A stretch of DNA of 64,000 nucleotides, from positions 124,001 to 188,000 of the forward strand of contig QGGY01000004.1 in NCBI GenBank assembly GCA_003148945.1, in the 5' to 3' direction. Position numbers and translations under genes: made by a program. Of this stretch, positions 43,603 through 51,418 are shown piece after piece (the first letter of the stretch is position 1; each line of letters begins with the position of its first letter). This stretch comes from Murimonas intestini (GTDB taxonomy: Bacteria; Bacillota; Clostridia; Lachnospirales; Lachnospiraceae). The notes under the pieces were generated by a model. That model made no database searches. It saw only the letters and a list, made by a program, of their open reading frames with translations, and had not been told where the DNA came from.

Positions 43603-43643
43603 AATGCCCCCACAGCTTACTACCAGGTAGCTGCGGGGGCATT
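43603..43643. terminator. Strong stem-loop after the AlbA_2 remnant
   Basis: AATGCCCCCACAGCT (43603-43617) pairs with AGCTGCGGGGGCATT (43629-43643), one mismatch and an 11-base loop. The minus strand continues TTTTGTCG, so it can end transcription arriving from the GH29 side as well as that of the remnant. Confidence 0.7.
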
Positions 43644-43707
43644 AATCATACATATCAATATGGCACAGTAATTATTAATCAACCAGAGAATACATATGAA
43701 CAGAGAA

Positions 43708-43973
43708 TTACCCTTTCACGCCTCCGGCCGTCAGACCTTCGATGAAATATTTCTGTGTAAACAAAAACAGCACATACAGCGGAATTGTAATCACGCAGAT
43801 TACCGCCGCGGTTGCCCCCCAGTCTGTGGAATACAGTCCCTTGAAGTTCAAAAGACCGAGCAATGATCTTCGCCATGGTTGTCATCTCTGACGCTCCGTC
43901 AATTCTGGAAGACTCAATCAGCTCCAGGGGGATGGTCTTAAAGAAATTTGTCAGGATCAGAATGGTTCCCTGC
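43708..43973 (-). pseudogene. Sugar ABC transporter permease, C-terminal fragment with frameshift
   Basis: On the minus strand, codons just past the GH29 stop read LTNFFKTIPLELIESSRIDG, the ATPase-contact loop of a MalG/LplC-type permease. After ARSF the frame shifts, and the other frame continues LYSTDWGATAAVICVITIPL and ends KYFIEGLTAGGVKG, the normal permease C terminus. About 190 N-terminal residues are missing, and some are lost at the shift. It is a broken third permease at the end of the GH20-GH29 operon. Confidence 0.75.
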
Positions 43974-45371
43974 TTAATAAACCTTAATTTCCTTTATAAA
44001 CACCTCATCTCTCGCTGCGGTGACCTGCACCTTCAGCGTGGATATGGTCTCATCACTGTCGTTAATCAGAGGATTCTGCAGGGCAAAGGGATCCTGAAGC
44101 TGGCAGATCTTCTTATGTCCGATGCAGGTTCCCTGGTACAGCGGATACTGGCTGCCGCTGCCGGATTCTGCTACGATGCGGAAGCTCTCCACCCGCTGCC
44201 CCTTGGCAATGTCCTCCTTTATGACCACGTATTTCAGTTCCTTCACAGGCCTGTCCAGAGTGATGGTGTAGACAGGCTGAGTGGGAGGCTCTCCCTCCTT
44301 CTTTTCCACGGAGGCAAAAAGCTCTGTGCCGAATTCCTTTTTCACCAGATCTCCCAGCTCTTTTAAGCGCTCCACGTCAGCCTCATCCAAAAGCCCTTCC
44401 GTTGTCGGAGGCAGATTCAGATGCATACAGGCATTCGCACCTACGCTTGTAAGATATGTGTGGAAAAGCCGTTCCAGAGAATGAGGCTTTTCATCCGGAT
44501 GCCAAAACCAGCCCGGACGAATAGACATGTTGATCTCGGCAGGCGTATAGGTCAGACCTCTTGAATAAAGAATGGTGGACAGGGTACCCAGCTCCTCGTC
44601 AGTATTGTAAAGGTAAGAAAGACTGCCTTCCTTTGCCATTGGTCCCGGACCGGTCTGGATGGGGCTATAGAAGCACAGCTCCGAGGGAACTACGGCCCAC
44701 TCTTCATGGCGGGCTGCTCCCGCCTCGTTCCCGCACCACCTCACATCAGGACCATAATCATTAAATATCACCGCATTGGGCTGATATTTATGGATCAGTT
44801 CAAAATATCTGGGAAAATCATAAATCTGTTTTTTTCCATTTGGGCCTTCACCGCAGGCGTTGTCAAACCAAACGTAAAAAATATCCCCATAACCGGTAAG
44901 CAGCTCCGTCAGCTGATTACAGAAATAATCGTTGTACTCCGGGGTACCGTAATATTTTGAATTCCTGTCCCAGGGAGACAGATAAAATCCAAACTTGATC
45001 CCTCCCCGGCGGCAGGCCTCTGCTGCTTCCTTTACCACGTCCTTCTGACATGGGCTGTTTTTCACAGAATGCTCCGTATATTTGGACGGCCACAGACAGA
45101 ACCCGTCATGATGCTTGGCGGTCAGGACCATGCCCTTCATGCCTGCCCCCTTGATGGCCTCTACCCACTGATCACAGTTCAGTTTAGTGGGGTTGAATAC
45201 GGATTCCGGCTCCGTACCCTGTCCCCATTCCCTGTTCATAAACGTGTTGGGGCCAAAATGAATAAACGCATACCACTCCATATCCAGCCAGTCCATCTGC
45301 TTTCTGGACGGCTTTACCTGCGCTGCTTCTTTTAAAAACTGAATCATTCTATCTTCCCTTTCCGGAGTCAT
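43974..45371 (-). CDS. Alpha-L-fucosidase, GH29
   Basis: Removes alpha-linked L-fucose from glycans; retaining mechanism. The 465-residue protein has no signal peptide. The GH29 patterns are EWYAFIHFGPNTFMNREWG, LTAKHHDGFCLWPS, FYLSPWDRNS and VWFDNACGEGPNG, where Asp170 is the probable nucleophile. ATG 45371 is used as start, but ATG 45347 with GGGAAG before it is also possible. The overall pattern is of the B subfamily, which prefers branched Lewis-type fucose; that is inference. It follows GH20 in an operon, separated by element B1. Confidence 0.9.
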   Translation of the reverse strand: MTPEREDRMIQFLKEAAQVKPSRKQMDWLDMEWYAFIHFGPNTFMNREWGQGTEPESVFNPTKLNCDQWVEAIKGAGMKGMVLTAKHHDGFCLWPSKYTEHSVKNSPCQKDVVKEAAEACRRGGIKFGFYLSPWDRNSKYYGTPEYNDYFCNQLTELLTGYGDIFYVWFDNACGEGPNGKKQIYDFPRYFELIHKYQPNAVIFNDYGPDVRWCGNEAGAARHEEWAVVPSELCFYSPIQTGPGPMAKEGSLSYLYNTDEELGTLSTILYSRGLTYTPAEINMSIRPGWFWHPDEKPHSLERLFHTYLTSVGANACMHLNLPPTTEGLLDEADVERLKELGDLVKKEFGTELFASVEKKEGEPPTQPVYTITLDRPVKELKYVVIKEDIAKGQRVESFRIVAESGSGSQYPLYQGTCIGHKKICQLQDPFALQNPLINDSDETISTLKVQVTAARDEVFIKEIKVY

Positions 45372-45392
45372 ACATCTTTCTTTATGTCTCCT

Positions 45393-45524
45393 GTAACAGT
45401 TCAATACCTTCACAGTTACATGCAAAAATCCATTTAGAATCGCCTTCGGCGATGGAATTTTTGCACCCTTGAATCATTTTCTTACGGTCTGTGCAGTAAA
45501 TGCACAGACCTGCTGAATAGTTAC
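45393..45524 (+). repeat. Palindromic element B1 (132 bp, full family B copy)
   Basis: It begins GTAACAGTTCAATACC and ends GCTGAATAGTTAC. Inside, TGCAAAAATCCAT pairs with ATGGAATTTTTGCA around a smaller ATCGCC/GGCGAT stem, and GGTCTGTGCA pairs with TGCACAGACC around GTAAA. So it has imperfect inverted ends plus internal hairpins, the same plan as family A with different sequence. Its right end overlaps the GH20 gene: the TAA stop codon of GH20 (45521-45523) is made by the GTTAC end. No clear 8-bp target duplication. It separates GH20 from GH29. Confidence 0.8.
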
Positions 45525-47371
45525 AAATTCCTCAGAATATCGCAATACCCGTCAAGAATACTTTGAATGCGTCCTAACTCTGATTCCTTGCTGACGGCCC
45601 TCCAGGTTTCTTTGTAGCTGGCGAACCATTCTTCAAGGGATTGTGCCAATTTCCATGCCTGTTCAGGGTCTGTCTTTTCTCCCGGACCCTCTCTCCTTCC
45701 GAGAATACTTCCCAAAAGATTAAAATATCTGACCCCGTCAGCTGAAAGTATGTAGGAAGCCAAAAGCTTCCTTTTTTCAGGCCTGGCCAGAGCCATGGCC
45801 CCGGAGAGTTCTCCTTTGATTTCCAAAAGCTCCCGGTTTGCCTCATCCAGATGGTTTATCTTCTCTGGGTCCATAAACTTCTTTTCCAAAATTTCCTGAT
45901 GAAGCTCCTTCTTATCCTGATCCTCCATCCAGGTGCAGAAGTCCATCCACTGATACAGGCAGTTGGAGCTGATTTTCCACAGGGTGTCAGCCAGTTCTTC
46001 CAGCCCGGCTCCAAATTCCAGGCGTGAAACGGCCCGGTTCAGTTCATGGGCTTCCATGGAATCTCCCCAGGAAAACTGTGCGCCATAGATCATTCCCAGC
46101 ATTGAGTGTTCGGGCTGGGAAAAGAAGTAATAATCTCCCCAATCCGTGTTCAAAAGCCCTGTTCCGTGATTTCTCTTGGCATACTCCGCCATGCGCCTGT
46201 TGTTTTCAAATGCCTCCTGAAAGTCAGGAACCAGCCTGGACCAGTTGTTCACCCCCGGACAGTTATAAAAAGGCACCTTGCTCTCTCCGAAAATCTTTGT
46301 CACGTCTTCCTTCACGCCTGCATCATAGGCCCAATTCAGAAAAACTGTTCCCTCAGGCAGAGAAGAAAGGAGCTGCGGGTACTCGCAGATCACATCCCCC
46401 CACATCATAGGCGTGCAGCCCAGCTCCTTCACGTACTGGCAAAGCTCTCTCACATACCCCACGTAGGCCTTCCCAAGTCCCTGCTCTTCACAATAAGCCC
46501 GGCTTCTTCCCTTTCCCAGATCAAAAGTTTCATCCGCACAGATATTAAACCTGCGGCTCCTGAACAGGGGGCGGTATTCCTTCAAAAGTCCCTTGATCAG
46601 CTCCAGACTTTTGGGATTGGAGATATCAACAGTGTGATGAAGCTGCCGCTCCCGTGCCGTGAAGGCTTCACCACCGGGATTTTCAAGCTCACACAGATTT
46701 TCCCACTGTTTGGTGCGAAGTACCTTGTAAAGATGGCTGCAGGTAGATATGGAGGGCACCAGCTCTATCCCCCTGTCATAACAATATTCGTCCAGTTCCA
46801 ATATTTCCTCCGGAGTCAAAGGGGTATCATCCCTCCAGACTTCGCTGAAATCCCGGAATAAATAAGTATGCTCAATGTAAAGCTGAAACTGGTTCAGCTT
46901 ATAACGCATCATCTGATCAGCCAGTGTCTTTAAGTAAGAAAGCCTGGGCACTCTGCCCCTTGTCGCATCGTGATAAAAGCCCCGGAAGGGGAGCCTGGGG
47001 CGGTCTTCTACTGAAAGTCCGGGAAGCCTGCCCCCGGACTGCTCCAAAACCTGGATAAAGGTCTGGATCCCATAGATTATGCTCTGTTGTGTTCCTTCTA
47101 TCCTGACACACTCAGGATCAATCTCCAGCCGGTAATACTCGGGATCCGGCACATTTTCACAGTAACTGATCAAAATATCTCCGGTTCTGGCCTCCCCCTT
47201 GGTCAAATGGAGAGAAAATCCTGTGTTTTTTTCAATCGCCTCCTGCAAAAAGCGTGCCTGCCGGTATATATGCCGTGTACACCCTCCCTCCAGAACCAGA
47301 TAAGTGTTGTAGCTCAGCAGGTAAAAATTTTGATGTTCCTTTAATGACAATGGCTGTGGTATGATGTTCAT
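45521..47371 (-). CDS. GH20 family hexosaminidase-like enzyme
   Basis: A 616-residue cytoplasmic protein: an N-terminal GH20b-type domain (1-120, ending IIYGIQTFIQVLEQ) followed by the GH20 barrel (RGFYHDATRGRVPRLSYLK, then the catalytic pair Asp280-Glu281 in NICADETFDLGKGR). The Asp positions the substrate acetamido group and the Glu is the acid/base. It should release terminal GlcNAc or GalNAc. It lies between permease genes and GH29. The stop codon is supplied by element B1, so the natural C terminus may have been slightly changed. Confidence 0.85.
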   Translation of the reverse strand: MNIIPQPLSLKEHQNFYLLSYNTYLVLEGGCTRHIYRQARFLQEAIEKNTGFSLHLTKGEARTGDILISYCENVPDPEYYRLEIDPECVRIEGTQQSIIYGIQTFIQVLEQSGGRLPGLSVEDRPRLPFRGFYHDATRGRVPRLSYLKTLADQMMRYKLNQFQLYIEHTYLFRDFSEVWRDDTPLTPEEILELDEYCYDRGIELVPSISTCSHLYKVLRTKQWENLCELENPGGEAFTARERQLHHTVDISNPKSLELIKGLLKEYRPLFRSRRFNICADETFDLGKGRSRAYCEEQGLGKAYVGYVRELCQYVKELGCTPMMWGDVICEYPQLLSSLPEGTVFLNWAYDAGVKEDVTKIFGESKVPFYNCPGVNNWSRLVPDFQEAFENNRRMAEYAKRNHGTGLLNTDWGDYYFFSQPEHSMLGMIYGAQFSWGDSMEAHELNRAVSRLEFGAGLEELADTLWKISSNCLYQWMDFCTWMEDQDKKELHQEILEKKFMDPEKINHLDEANRELLEIKGELSGAMALARPEKRKLLASYILSADGVRYFNLLGSILGRREGPGEKTDPEQAWKLAQSLEEWFASYKETWRAVSKESELGRIQSILDGYCDILRNL

Positions 47372-47418
47372 CTTCTTGTCCTCCGTTTATGCATAGTAGT
47401 CTGTTTTTGTTTCTGCCA

Positions 47419-48333
47419 TCAGCCTTTTACTGCTCCAACCATAATTCCTTTAACAAAATATTTCTGCATGAACGGATACACCATGAAGATAGGCAGAGAC
47501 GCCAGAACGGTGATCGTCATACGCACTCCCTTGGGAGAAATGGACGTGCTGATCTGGCTCATGCCGGCAGCGTTGGTAGTATTTTTGATCTGGTCGGCGA
47601 GCCTCTGGGCCTCATTCAGGTAATTATAAAGCAGATATTGGAGCGTTGTCAAACTCTCATTTCCCCTGGCGTAAATATGGTTGTCAAACCAGGAATTCCA
47701 ATGGTTCACAGCCACAAAAACAGCCACGGTAGCAATAATAGGCTTAGACAGAGGCAGGATAATCTTTGTAAATATTGTCAGGTAACCGGCCCCGTCCAGC
47801 TTTGCCGACTCCTCCAGGGAAGCCGGAAGCTGCTCCACAAAGGTCTTGATCAGCACAATATTATAAGCTGATATGAGCATAGGCAGTATGTAGACCCAGA
47901 AGTTGTTCAAAAGTCCATAGGATTTTACCACAATGTAAGTAGCGATCATGCCGCCGCTGACATACATTGTCAGGATCAGGAAACGATACATCAGTTTTCT
48001 TGCCGGCATCTCCTCTTTGGTAAACAGATACCCCAAAAAGGAGCAGGACAGCACTGATGCAAAAGTTCCCACAACTGTTCTGAGCACAGAAATAAAAAGG
48101 GAATGAAAAAAGCCGTTCAGTTCAAAAATATCCTTATAATTAGAAAGAGAAAAACCTCTTGGCAAAAATACCGGTGGATTCACGTCGGCCAGCCTTGCCT
48201 CGCTGAAGGTATAGATAATAATATACCAAAACGGATAAATGCAGATAAAGGCGATTCCCAGCATCAAAAGATAATTAAAAACCTGAAATACCTTTCTGGA
48301 TGCGGAAGTCTGAATTTTATTTTTCTTGTTCAT
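47419..48333 (-). CDS. Sugar ABC transporter permease (LplC type)
   Basis: A 304-residue CUT1 permease with six membrane segments and the contact loop EESAKLDGAGYLTIFTKIILP, ending FVKGIMVGAVKG. TAGGAGGG lies before ATG 48333. It follows its partner permease by ten bases. LplB/LplC-type permeases carry oligosaccharides and are usually run by YesM/YesN pairs, as here. Confidence 0.92.
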   Translation of the reverse strand: MNKKNKIQTSASRKVFQVFNYLLMLGIAFICIYPFWYIIIYTFSEARLADVNPPVFLPRGFSLSNYKDIFELNGFFHSLFISVLRTVVGTFASVLSCSFLGYLFTKEEMPARKLMYRFLILTMYVSGGMIATYIVVKSYGLLNNFWVYILPMLISAYNIVLIKTFVEQLPASLEESAKLDGAGYLTIFTKIILPLSKPIIATVAVFVAVNHWNSWFDNHIYARGNESLTTLQYLLYNYLNEAQRLADQIKNTTNAAGMSQISTSISPKGVRMTITVLASLPIFMVYPFMQKYFVKGIMVGAVKG

Positions 48334-48343
48334 ATTGGCCCTC

Positions 48344-49267
48344 CTATATCACCGTATTTCCACGGATTTTTTTAGCTACCAGATTGGCCAGTACCACCAG
48401 GGCAATGCTCACGATGGATTTCACGATGCTGATGGCCACACCGTAAGAATAATCCATGTTTTCCAATCCAATCCTGTATACGTACAGATCCAGTACCTCA
48501 ATGGTGGGCGCTGTCACGGCATTTTTAAACAGCATGTACTGTTCGTATCCGGTGTTCAGGAAGTTTCCGATATTCAGGATAAAGAGAACCACATAAGTTT
48601 CCATCATGGCCGGAAGGGTTACGTGGACAGCACACCGGAAATGTCCTGCACCGTCTACCTTGGCCGCCTCGTACTGCTGCTGGTCAATTCCGGCTATGGC
48701 CGCAAGATAGATAATTGAATTCCACCCCAGCATTTTCCATTGCCCCAGAAAGCTCTGGAACCAGTAGACGGACTCCTTGGAGCTTAATACAGAGCTGGGA
48801 TTTGTTCCTGTAAGCCTTGCAAACGCGTTTGTGAGTAGACCGTCTGTGGAAAACAGGGAGAATGCCAGTGAAAAAATGATTACCCAGCTGATGAAGTTAG
48901 GCAGAGTAGTAAAGGTCTGGACGAACTTTCTCACAGGCCCGCATTTTATCTCGTTCAAAAAGATTGCAAAAAACATGGGCAGGGGGGTCAGCGCAATACT
49001 AATCACTGCAAAAATTGCCGTATTCTTCAGGGAACGAAGCACATTTGCATCCTTCAGCATCATTTTAAAGTAATCCATTCCCATATAGTCACATTCCAGG
49101 ATGGGCACTCCCGGTATATAATCAAATACTGAGTAGATCCATCCAAAAATAGGGACATAATTAAACAGGAATATGATCAGCATGAAGGGAAGTACCATAA
49201 ATAATAAACTGTACCGTTTTTTTGGCTTATGCAGAGCAAGAGCCGCTGTTTTTCTATTTGCCGTCAT
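48344..49267 (-). CDS. Sugar ABC transporter permease (LplB type)
   Basis: A 307-residue CUT1 permease with six membrane segments. The N-terminal pattern SLLFMVLPFMLIIFLFNYVPI and the loop YEAAKVDGAGHFRCAVHVTLP identify it. It comes after the binding-protein gene, separated by 96 bases holding a strong hairpin. GGAGAAGCCC precedes ATG 49267. Confidence 0.92.
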   Translation of the reverse strand: MTANRKTAALALHKPKKRYSLLFMVLPFMLIIFLFNYVPIFGWIYSVFDYIPGVPILECDYMGMDYFKMMLKDANVLRSLKNTAIFAVISIALTPLPMFFAIFLNEIKCGPVRKFVQTFTTLPNFISWVIIFSLAFSLFSTDGLLTNAFARLTGTNPSSVLSSKESVYWFQSFLGQWKMLGWNSIIYLAAIAGIDQQQYEAAKVDGAGHFRCAVHVTLPAMMETYVVLFILNIGNFLNTGYEQYMLFKNAVTAPTIEVLDLYVYRIGLENMDYSYGVAISIVKSIVSIALVVLANLVAKKIRGNTVI

Positions 49268-49298
49268 GGGCTTCTCCTTTCCCGGCTTATGACAGAGA

Positions 49299-49344
49299 AC
49301 AGGCGCCGCTGCAGGATCTGATTTTCATCCACAGCAACGCCTGT
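49299..49344 (-). other. Intercistronic hairpin after the LplA-like gene
   Basis: ACAGGCGCCGCTG (49299-49311) pairs with CAGCAACGCCTGT (49332-49344) over 13 pairs, two of them G-U on the transcribed strand, with a 20-base loop and no T run. As at 28526 it follows a binding-protein gene directly, which fits a role in raising the binding protein's mRNA level over the permeases. Confidence 0.55.
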
Positions 49345-49363
49345 GCTTCCGCTTCTAAGCCTT

Positions 49364-51088
49364 TTATTTATTTAATCCCTCTATGGTCGTCTTCGCTTCT
49401 GCCCATGCATTAGACCACCATTCTACGGATTCCTCTGCTCCGGCATCCTTCAGCTGTGCTAAAAGATCTGCCTTGGCTGCTTCAAATTCTTCGTCGCTCT
49501 CAGCCTGAACCAGATTGGGAATAGCGCTCATGGCGATCTCTTCACAGTTGCTGTCGATACGTGTAATGTTCTTTGGAGTGGTTGCAAGACCCATCTGGAT
49601 TGCGTTCAGACATGTGCCCAGGTCAATGCTGGTGCCGGCCTCTACTTTGTTTTTCAGAACATCGCTGGGAAGTGTCAGTCCCATGGTTTCACACATATCT
49701 TTTTCCGCAAATGTCATACTGTCATCCAGCATATCGTCTTCAAACCACAGATCGATCATGCCGCCATCATCAGCCACGTTGTAATAATCTTCTCCGCAGA
49801 TATTTACGAGAATGCCGTTTCCGATACCGGATTTTCTCCACTCTTCCACCCTGCTTCCGTTATTCTTCAGATCAATGGTATCTTCTGTGAGAGCCACTTT
49901 TCCGTCTGCTCCTGTTTCCCATCTGCCTTCCACGCCGGAATCTGCATCTCTGGAGAATTCTTCACTCTGGAGATAGTCCAGGATCATAACCGCACGTTCT
50001 ACATTTGGTGAATGGGATGATACAAAGAAATATTTTCCAAACCAGCCTCCCAGGTTCTTTTCATTTCCCCAGCCCAGGTATTCAGGCAGAGTCACGTATT
50101 CCTTCAGTGTCTCAGGATCAGCTGCTCTCTGGTTTTCATTGTAGGTTCCGTAATACCAGTTTACATTTCCGCCTATATACTGTCCCTTATTATATTTCTC
50201 CTGGACATCCTCAGATTTGGTGATAAAGCAGTCCGGATCTAAAAGTCCTTCCCGGTACAGTTTATTGTAGAATTTAACACCAGACCAGAAGGGAGTAGTT
50301 CCTTCCACACCCACATCGTAAAGGTCAGGCACCAGCTCGTTAGTCGTTACGTTCTGGACATACACGCCGCCCTCCAGATTAACATAACCTTCGGCCAGGC
50401 AGCCCTTGTAGAAGTAAGCATGAAGCTGGGAATCGTTGTAAGCGCTCATAGCATATGTAGGAAGCCCGTCCTCAGTTTCCGGGTATATCTCCTTCATGGC
50501 CTTTAACGCTGCAATGTAGTCGTCATCATTATTAATCTCAGGGCAGCCGATCTGTTTGTACAGATCCCAGCGTACAACATAGCCGTTGTTCAGAGTTGTT
50601 CCGTAATTGAATTTGGAACCTTCAAAGGTAACCCGGGGAGTAACAAAATACTGAACGCCCTCACCGTTGCTCTTGTAAGTCTTCATCAGATCGTTCCTGA
50701 AGGTCATGTTTTCGGAAAAAATATTCTGAGCCAGTGTATCCTTGTAATCCTCCAGATTAACAGCATGTTTTCCCTTCAGAACTCCTTCAAGATGATCGTC
50801 GTTGATCTGAACTATGTCACATGTGGTCCCTCCTGAGAGATCCAGATTCAGGCTCTCGTTGTCATAGTTCTTGACAGTGAAAGTCACGTTGAATTTCTCT
50901 TCCAGCTTTTGGACCACTTCGTTTGGCCATCCTTCATTAGAATCAGAACCGTTCACGTTGACTCCCCCAAGGGTGATCTCCACATGTTCGGATAAATCAT
51001 CCGTTGCGTCCGCCGCGGTTACCTGGGTACACATTCCAGCCGTCATGGCCAGTGTACAAATCAGTGCTAATACTCTCTTTGCTTTCAT
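49364..51088 (-). CDS. LplA-like oligosaccharide-binding protein without lipobox
   Basis: A 574-residue extracellular binding protein of the large LplA/LipO kind. I start at ATG 51088 after GAAAGGAAGG. The signal peptide MKAKRVLALICTLAMTAG is followed by MCTQVTAADATDD. The Cys is preceded by Met, which does not fit a lipobox, and VTAAD gives a normal signal peptidase I site. So, as with the other binding protein in the window, there is no clear lipid anchor. It supplies the LplB/LplC permeases and lies between them and a YesM kinase gene. Confidence 0.88.
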   Translation of the reverse strand: MKAKRVLALICTLAMTAGMCTQVTAADATDDLSEHVEITLGGVNVNGSDSNEGWPNEVVQKLEEKFNVTFTVKNYDNESLNLDLSGGTTCDIVQINDDHLEGVLKGKHAVNLEDYKDTLAQNIFSENMTFRNDLMKTYKSNGEGVQYFVTPRVTFEGSKFNYGTTLNNGYVVRWDLYKQIGCPEINNDDDYIAALKAMKEIYPETEDGLPTYAMSAYNDSQLHAYFYKGCLAEGYVNLEGGVYVQNVTTNELVPDLYDVGVEGTTPFWSGVKFYNKLYREGLLDPDCFITKSEDVQEKYNKGQYIGGNVNWYYGTYNENQRAADPETLKEYVTLPEYLGWGNEKNLGGWFGKYFFVSSHSPNVERAVMILDYLQSEEFSRDADSGVEGRWETGADGKVALTEDTIDLKNNGSRVEEWRKSGIGNGILVNICGEDYYNVADDGGMIDLWFEDDMLDDSMTFAEKDMCETMGLTLPSDVLKNKVEAGTSIDLGTCLNAIQMGLATTPKNITRIDSNCEEIAMSAIPNLVQAESDEEFEAAKADLLAQLKDAGAEESVEWWSNAWAEAKTTIEGLNK

Positions 51089-51305
51089 ACTTTTCCTTCC
51101 TTTCAATAGAAGATGGTCACACCTTTTTTGCAAAAGGCTTTAGTGACTTGCTTTTGTAAGAGTATTCTAACGGATTTTGTAAATTTTTTGAATGATGTAT
51201 TTTTATAATCGCTTGTGTTATTTTATGCTTTTTTAATAAAGTGCCGGGGATTTTAGACTTATTTTATGATTGAAACAGAAGGGGTAAAAAATTAGTCAAG
51301 TTTCT

Positions 51306-51345
51306 GTAACTGTTCAGTAAATGCACAGACCTGCTGAATAGTTAC
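51306..51345 (+). repeat. Short palindromic element B2 (40 bp)
   Basis: GTAACTGTTCAG and CTGAATAGTTAC are inverted ends with one mismatch; between them lies TAAATGCACAGACCTG, the right part of the B1 hairpin. It is an internally shortened family B copy. Flanks share only AAGT (51298 and 51346). It lies in the 330-base gap 51089-51418, between the YesM kinase and the binding-protein gene. The rest of that gap is an AT-rich upstream region plus the hairpin at 51352. Confidence 0.75.
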
Positions 51346-51351
51346 AAGTAC

Positions 51352-51390
51352 AGCCGCAACAGCAACACCTAAACTGTTGCTGTTGCGGCT
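51352..51390 (-). terminator. Sixteen-base-pair stem-loop after the YesM kinase gene
   Basis: AGCCGCAACAGCAACA (51352-51367) pairs perfectly with TGTTGCTGTTGCGGCT (51375-51390) around a seven-base loop. It lies 28 bases past the kinase stop. There is no T run on the minus strand, so it may be a Rho-aided or stabilising structure rather than a full intrinsic terminator. Confidence 0.6.
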
Positions 51391-51418
51391 GACTGCAGGC
51401 AATTTTTGTCTGCGGAAA

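Noticed and set aside
43679-43885. Sixty-eight-codon frame as a small gene
   Set aside because: It mixes two frames of a broken ABC permease; the true permease C terminus is in another frame.
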